Shown here piece by piece: positions 60,369 to 64,000 of a stretch of 64,000 bases of DNA. Below the pieces are notes generated by a model. It was given only the letters and a program-made list of their open reading frames with translations. It did not search any database and had not been told where the DNA came from. The translations under genes and the position numbers were made by a program. The stretch covers positions 1 through 64,000 of the forward strand of contig NZ_JACAAX010000034.1 of assembly GCF_013377085.1 (NCBI RefSeq), given 5' to 3'. Within the stretch, counting starts at the first letter, position 1. The number at the start of each line of letters is the position of its first letter. This DNA is from Rhodoplanes sp. (GTDB lineage Bacteria > Pseudomonadota > Alphaproteobacteria > Rhizobiales > Xanthobacteraceae).

Positions 60369-61886
60369 GTGGACCTCGTCGTCTCCCCCATTGCGGTGGC
60401 GCTGAACACCCAGTCCGGTGGCAACGCGCCGTCCTTCACGCCGGGCCAGGTGGTCGACGCGCTGGTGATGCGCCTGATCGACCAGACCCATGTGCAGCTC
60501 GCGGTCGGCAACACGCTGATCGACGTGCAGACGGCGGTGCCGCTGCAGCAGGGCCTCCATGTCCAGCTCGCCGTGCGGGCGACGCCGGACGGGCTGCGCC
60601 TCGTTCTTCTGCATCCCGACGAGATCGCGGGGCTGGCCGGTGCGGCCGGCGGCGACGCCCTCAACGGCGCGCGAGCGGCGCGCGACGCCACCGCGGCACG
60701 CCCGGACGGCGAGCCCGTGACGACGCCGGCACAGGTGGCCGCAGCCTCGCCCCAGGCGGCGCTCGCCCAGGCGGTGCGGGCCGCCGCCGTCCAGCAGGAT
60801 GGTCTCGCGCCACTGCTTGCCAATGTCGCTGCCGTGATGAAGCTCGGCGGTCTCCCGGACGCGGTGCGCACCGCCGCCATCCAACTGATGTCCTTCCGTC
60901 TGCCGACCGACGAGCCCGTCAAGGCCGAAGACGTGGCCCGGGCGCTCTCCCGCTCCGGCCTGTTCTTGGAGGCGGGGCTCGCGACCGGCGGCGCGTCGGG
61001 CCAGACCTCGCCCGCCGGCGACATGAAAGCCGCTCTGGTCGCGCTGCGCGCCACGCTCGCCGCGATGGTGGGGAGCTCGTCCGCGAACGCGTCGGACACC
61101 CGCCTGCAGGGCGGGATCGACGCCGCGCTCTCGGGCGCCGCGCAGGCCGGAGCCGGGCGACTCGATGCGGTCGGCGCCCAGGCGCTCTACCGGGCACTCG
61201 CCCAGGCCATGACGGCGGGCTCGCTTCCGGGCGGCGCCGCTCCGGCGGAGTATTCGGCGGGTGCGGCCGCGCAGCAGGGCGTTTATGCCGACAGTCCGGC
61301 GGTGCCGAACCGGCCGCCGCCGCCCTATCGGGGCGCCGCCCCGGTGGCGCAGCCGGTCAGCCCGGCGTCGATTCTCGACGGCGCCGAGCCCCATGCCGCC
61401 GCTCGCACGCTGCTGGCCGAGACCGACGCGGCGCTCGCCCGCCACACGCTGATGCAGGCCGCCTCGCTCCCCGATTCATCGGGCACGACCGCGACGACCG
61501 ACGCCGGTGCCGGCCGCTGGGTGTTCGAGATTCCGTTCGCCACCCCGCAGGGCACCACGGTCGCCCAGTTCGAGATTTCCCGCGACGGCAAGGGCGAGGG
61601 GACCGCGCGGCACGAGACCTCGTGGCGGGCCCGCTTCGCCGTCGATGTCGAGCCGGTCGGCGTCGTCCATGCCCAGATCACCGTGGCGGGCGAGCGCACC
61701 GGCGTGACGCTGTGGGCGGAGCGCGGCGCGAGTGCCGCGCTGTTGCGCGACCATGCCGGCGATCTCGCCGAGCGGCTGCGCGCCGCCGAGCTCGATCCCT
61801 CGGAGGTGGTCGTACGCGACGGCGCCCCGCCGCGCCCACGCGAGACGGCCGCGCCGGCCGGGCGCTTTTTGGATCGCGCCTCATGA
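60369..61886 (+). CDS. fliK: Flagellar hook-length control protein FliK-like
   Basis: 505 residues with GTG start. The N-terminal 400 residues are Ala-rich, poorly conserved and probably partly disordered (typical of FliK rulers). The conserved part is the C-terminal Flg_hook domain, about residues 380-490: RWVFEIPFATPQGTTVAQFE, RARFAVDVEPVGVVHAQITV, VTLWAERGASAALLRDHAGD, LAERLRAAELDPSEVVVRDG. FliK measures hook length and switches the export gate through FlhB. The next gene is an FlhB-like fragment protein that overlaps it by four bases, the usual fliK-flhB-like pairing. Confidence 0.85.
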   Translation: MDLVVSPIAVALNTQSGGNAPSFTPGQVVDALVMRLIDQTHVQLAVGNTLIDVQTAVPLQQGLHVQLAVRATPDGLRLVLLHPDEIAGLAGAAGGDALNGARAARDATAARPDGEPVTTPAQVAAASPQAALAQAVRAAAVQQDGLAPLLANVAAVMKLGGLPDAVRTAAIQLMSFRLPTDEPVKAEDVARALSRSGLFLEAGLATGGASGQTSPAGDMKAALVALRATLAAMVGSSSANASDTRLQGGIDAALSGAAQAGAGRLDAVGAQALYRALAQAMTAGSLPGGAAPAEYSAGAAAQQGVYADSPAVPNRPPPPYRGAAPVAQPVSPASILDGAEPHAAARTLLAETDAALARHTLMQAASLPDSSGTTATTDAGAGRWVFEIPFATPQGTTVAQFEISRDGKGEGTARHETSWRARFAVDVEPVGVVHAQITVAGERTGVTLWAERGASAALLRDHAGDLAERLRAAELDPSEVVVRDGAPPRPRETAAPAGRFLDRAS

Positions 61887-62242
61887 CCGACCGCCCCGCC
61901 ATCCCGCTGGCGATCGCGCTCCACTACGAGGCGCCGGGGGCGCCGCGCGTGGTCGCCAAGGGCAAGGGCGCGATCGGCGAGAAGATCATCGAGACGGCCC
62001 GGGCCAACGGCGTGCCGATCGAGGAGAACGCCGGCCTTGCGGCGGCACTGTCCTCGGTCGAGCTCGGCGACGAGATCCCGGAAGAGCTCTACCGCGCCGT
62101 CGCCGAGGTTTTGACCTTCATCTTGCGCCTGTCGGGCCGTCTGCCGGCGAAGCCCGCGACGCCGGCAGCCGGCCCGGGGCACGGTGGTCGTCAGCCTGCC
62201 GCCGCCTCCGCCAGAGCCGCCGGCTCCGGAAAGACCGGGTAG
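61883..62242 (+). CDS. FlhB-like (FlhB C-terminal domain) protein
   Basis: 119 residues from ATG 61883, overlapping the fliK stop (ATGA). Residues about 5-90 match the cytoplasmic part of FlhB/YscU after the autocleavage site: PLAIALHYEAPGAPRVVAKG, GAIGEKIIETARANGVPIEE and AVAEVLTFILRLSGRLPA. The NPTH cleavage motif and membrane helices are absent, as in the small FlhB homologues (FhlX/FlhX) that occur beside fliK and can replace the FlhB C-terminus. The C-terminal 52 bases overlap the end of panE on the other strand. Confidence 0.88.
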   Translation: MTDRPAIPLAIALHYEAPGAPRVVAKGKGAIGEKIIETARANGVPIEENAGLAAALSSVELGDEIPEELYRAVAEVLTFILRLSGRLPAKPATPAAGPGHGGRQPAAASARAAGSGKTG

Positions 62243-63210
62243 AGCCCGAGGCTGCGGCCGAGCTGCTGCACCAGTGCCAGCACGGCGTCGATCGCCGGCG
62301 TCTCGATGCCGGTGAGGCGGGCGAGCTCCTGCACCACGGTCAGCAGCGCATCGATCTCCAGCGGCCGGCCGCGCTCGACATCCTGCAGGGTCGAGGTCTT
62401 GTGCGCACCCACCCGGGCGGCGCCGGCGAGCCGCCGGTCGACCTCGACCCGGAACGAGACGCCGAGCCGCCGCCCGACTGCTTCGGCCTCCACCATCATG
62501 GCGCGGGCGAGCGCCCTTGTGCCGGGATCGGTCCCGACCACGTCCATGGTGGCGCGGGTGAGGGCGGAGATCGGGTTGAAGCAGAGCGTGCCCCACAGCT
62601 TCAGCCAGATGTCCTCGCGGATGTCCGGCATCAGCCGCACCGTCAGGCCGGCGCGCTCGAACAAGCCGGCGACCCGTTTCAGCCGGTCCGTGATCCCGCC
62701 TTCCGGCTCGCCGAGCCCGAAGGCATCGCCCTGGATGTGTCGCACCACGCCGGGCGCGACCAGCTCGTTGGCCGAATAGACCGTGCAGCCGATGACCCGC
62801 TGCGCGCCGATCGCCTGCCATTGCCGGCCGCCGGGATCGACGCTGTCGAGCCGTCGTCCGGCATGGGGACCCGGAACGCCGTGGAAGTACCACCACGGGA
62901 TTCCGTTCTGCGCCGGGACCACCATGGTGCCGGGACCGAGCAGCGGCGCCATGCTGCCGGCCGCCGCCCAGGCCTGGTGCGCCTTCAAGGTGACGACGAC
63001 GACGTCCTGCGGTCCGAGCTCGGCCGGATCGTCGGTCGCCGGCAGGGCGGCGATACGCTCCTGGCCGGCGATCTCGAGGGTGAGCCCGTCGCGCCGGATC
63101 GCCGCCAGATGGGCGCCGCGCGCCACCACGCTGACGTCGATGCCGGCCTGCCGCATCGGCACAGCCAGAAAGCCGCCGATGGCGCCGGCCCCAAAGATGC
63201 AAACCTTCAT
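62191..63210 (-). CDS. panE: 2-dehydropantoate 2-reductase
   Basis: 339 residues. NADP-binding GAGAIGGFLAVPMRQAG (residues about 7-23), VTLKAHQAW (about 73-81), LGPGTMVVPAQNGIPWWYF (about 88-106), and the catalytic-lysine region KLWGTLCFNPISALTRATMD (about 207-226), followed by the helical ApbA C-terminal domain ending LALVQQLGRSLGLYP. It makes pantoate for coenzyme A, or belongs to a related ketopantoate-reductase-like subgroup. It is convergent with the FlhB-like gene and overlaps its 3' end. Confidence 0.9.
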   Translation of the reverse strand: MKVCIFGAGAIGGFLAVPMRQAGIDVSVVARGAHLAAIRRDGLTLEIAGQERIAALPATDDPAELGPQDVVVVTLKAHQAWAAAGSMAPLLGPGTMVVPAQNGIPWWYFHGVPGPHAGRRLDSVDPGGRQWQAIGAQRVIGCTVYSANELVAPGVVRHIQGDAFGLGEPEGGITDRLKRVAGLFERAGLTVRLMPDIREDIWLKLWGTLCFNPISALTRATMDVVGTDPGTRALARAMMVEAEAVGRRLGVSFRVEVDRRLAGAARVGAHKTSTLQDVERGRPLEIDALLTVVQELARLTGIETPAIDAVLALVQQLGRSLGLYPVFPEPAALAEAAAG

Positions 63211-63423
63211 GCCGGCCCCCAGACCTCGTCTCCCATCGCGCTTTCAGGTGCCGCACCAAAAGGCGCCGCATCGTCGAACTGTCGCCCGCCGCCCGCCGCT
63301 CGACAAGGGGAGTTGCCCGCTGCACACGGGCGAATCCGCGTTGCTGCGGTCTCGCGGTTGCACAATCGGCATGCTATGACGCGATGGTGACGTTGCCACT
63401 CCTTCCGCGTGCGGGTTCGATCC

Positions 63424-64000
63424 ATGAAAAGCATTTTGGAGAAGCTGGAGCATAGGCGGGCCGGAGCGCGGCTGGGCGGTGGAGAATCCCGCATCGAGGC
63501 GCAGCACCGGCGCGGCAAGCTGACGGCGCGCGAGCGCATCGGGCTGCTGCTCGATCACGGCTCGTTCGAAGAGTACGACATGTTCGTCGAGCACCGGCTG
63601 AGCGAGTTCGGCGCCGACCGCACCAAGATTCCCGGCGACGGCGTCGTCACCGGCTGGGGCACCGTGAACGGTCGCACCGTATTCGTCTTTGCCAAGGACT
63701 TCACCGTCTTCGGCGGCTCGCTGTCGGAAGCGCACGCCCAGAAGATGACCAAGATCCAGGACATGGCCCTGAAGGCACGGGCCCCCATCATCGGCCTGTT
63801 CGATGCCGGCGGCGCCCGCATCCAGGAAGGCGTCGCGGCGCTCGGCGGCTATGGCGACGTGTTCAAGCGCAACGTCCACGCCTCCGGCGTGATTCCGCAG
63901 ATCTCCGTCATCATGGGCCCGTGCGCCGGCGGCGACGTCTACTCGCCGGCCATGACCGACTTCATCTTCATGGTGCGCGACACGAGCTACATGTTCGTCA
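63424..64000 (+). CDS. pccB: Propionyl-CoA carboxylase beta subunit / carboxyltransferase (5' part)
   Basis: 192 codons are in the window and the frame is open at the right edge. ATG 63424. The start [20 protein letters not shown], then [60 protein letters not shown] and [20 protein letters not shown] are the carboxyltransferase N-domain of PccB. It transfers CO2 from carboxybiotin to propionyl-CoA giving methylmalonyl-CoA. The subgroup (PccB versus other acyl-CoA carboxylases) is supported by [11 protein letters not shown] and the [13 protein letters not shown] sequence. Confidence 0.93.
   Translation, partial: MKSILEKLEHRRAGARLGGGESRIEAQHRRGKLTARERIGLLLDHGSFEEYDMFVEHRLSEFGADRTKIPGDGVVTGWGTVNGRTVFVFAKDFTVFGGSLSEAHAQKMTKIQDMALKARAPIIGLFDAGGARIQEGVAALGGYGDVFKRNVHASGVIPQISVIMGPCAGGDVYSPAMTDFIFMVRDTSYMFV

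Overview
The window is high-GC DNA from an alphaproteobacterium, most likely a purple non-sulfur member of the Hyphomicrobiales (Bradyrhizobium/Rhodopseudomonas/Rhodoplanes-like). Reasons: a light-harvesting pucBA pair, an ATP12 assembly factor, a hopanoid-pathway gene (hpnG-like), small proteins of types common in this order (DUF1127-, DUF3126-, NDUFS6-like zinc finger), and several families of GC-rich palindromic intergenic repeats. The genus is an inference; no rRNA or core phylogenetic marker is present.

Layout. 1-8.1 kb: end of one chemoreceptor and a complete paralogue, tRNA-Asn, small accessory genes (DUF1127-type, OmpA-like lipid/peptidoglycan-binding protein, PhnA-like, ribbon-helix-helix-like, small secreted proteins), gene remnants and tRNA-Cys. 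8.5-17.9 kb: a form II (AYRGAGR-type) CO-dehydrogenase-like molybdenum hydroxylase cluster coxS-L-M-D-E, two half-size XdhC proteins and a molybdopterin-binding/nucleotidyltransferase fusion; its gaps hold palindromic repeats. 18-25 kb: DUF4189 protein, choloylglycine-hydrolase-type Ntn enzyme, HPP membrane protein, GST, a second Ntn-like hydrolase, HAD phosphatase, B12-binding radical SAM enzyme. 25.2-31.1 kb: an AraC regulator diverging from a sugar-acid-like catabolic operon (2-hydroxyacid dehydrogenase, class II aldolase, FGGY kinase, GntP permease).

31.2-37.6 kb: polytopic membrane protein, FAD monooxygenase, zinc-finger protein, alpha/beta hydrolase, cysE, DUF3126. 37.6-42.1 kb: a PEP-mutase/isocitrate-lyase-family lyase and an MFS permease, preceded by a textbook sigma-54 promoter and an inverted repeat, next to a PrpR-type sigma-54 activator: a self-contained inducible catabolic unit. 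42.2-46.7 kb: an ECF sigma factor translationally coupled to an unusual soluble anti-sigma (RskA-like N-terminus plus cupin), followed by a fasciclin protein, a cytochrome b and a sulfite-oxidase-fold molybdoprotein; two promoter-like elements with the same spacing precede sigma and fasciclin.

46.9-51.8 kb: DUF6282 protein, second MFS permease, small membrane protein, gamma-carbonic-anhydrase-like protein, hpnG. 52-57.4 kb: a 2-oxoacid:ferredoxin oxidoreductase operon (GltD/ferredoxin fusion, korA, korB) split by a ParE/RelE-type toxin-antitoxin pair on the other strand. 57.7-64 kb: Gly/Pro-rich secreted protein, ATP12, pucBA whose products resemble the Phaeospirillum molischianum LH2 polypeptides, fliK and an FlhB-like protein, panE and the start of a propionyl-CoA carboxylase beta subunit running off the end.
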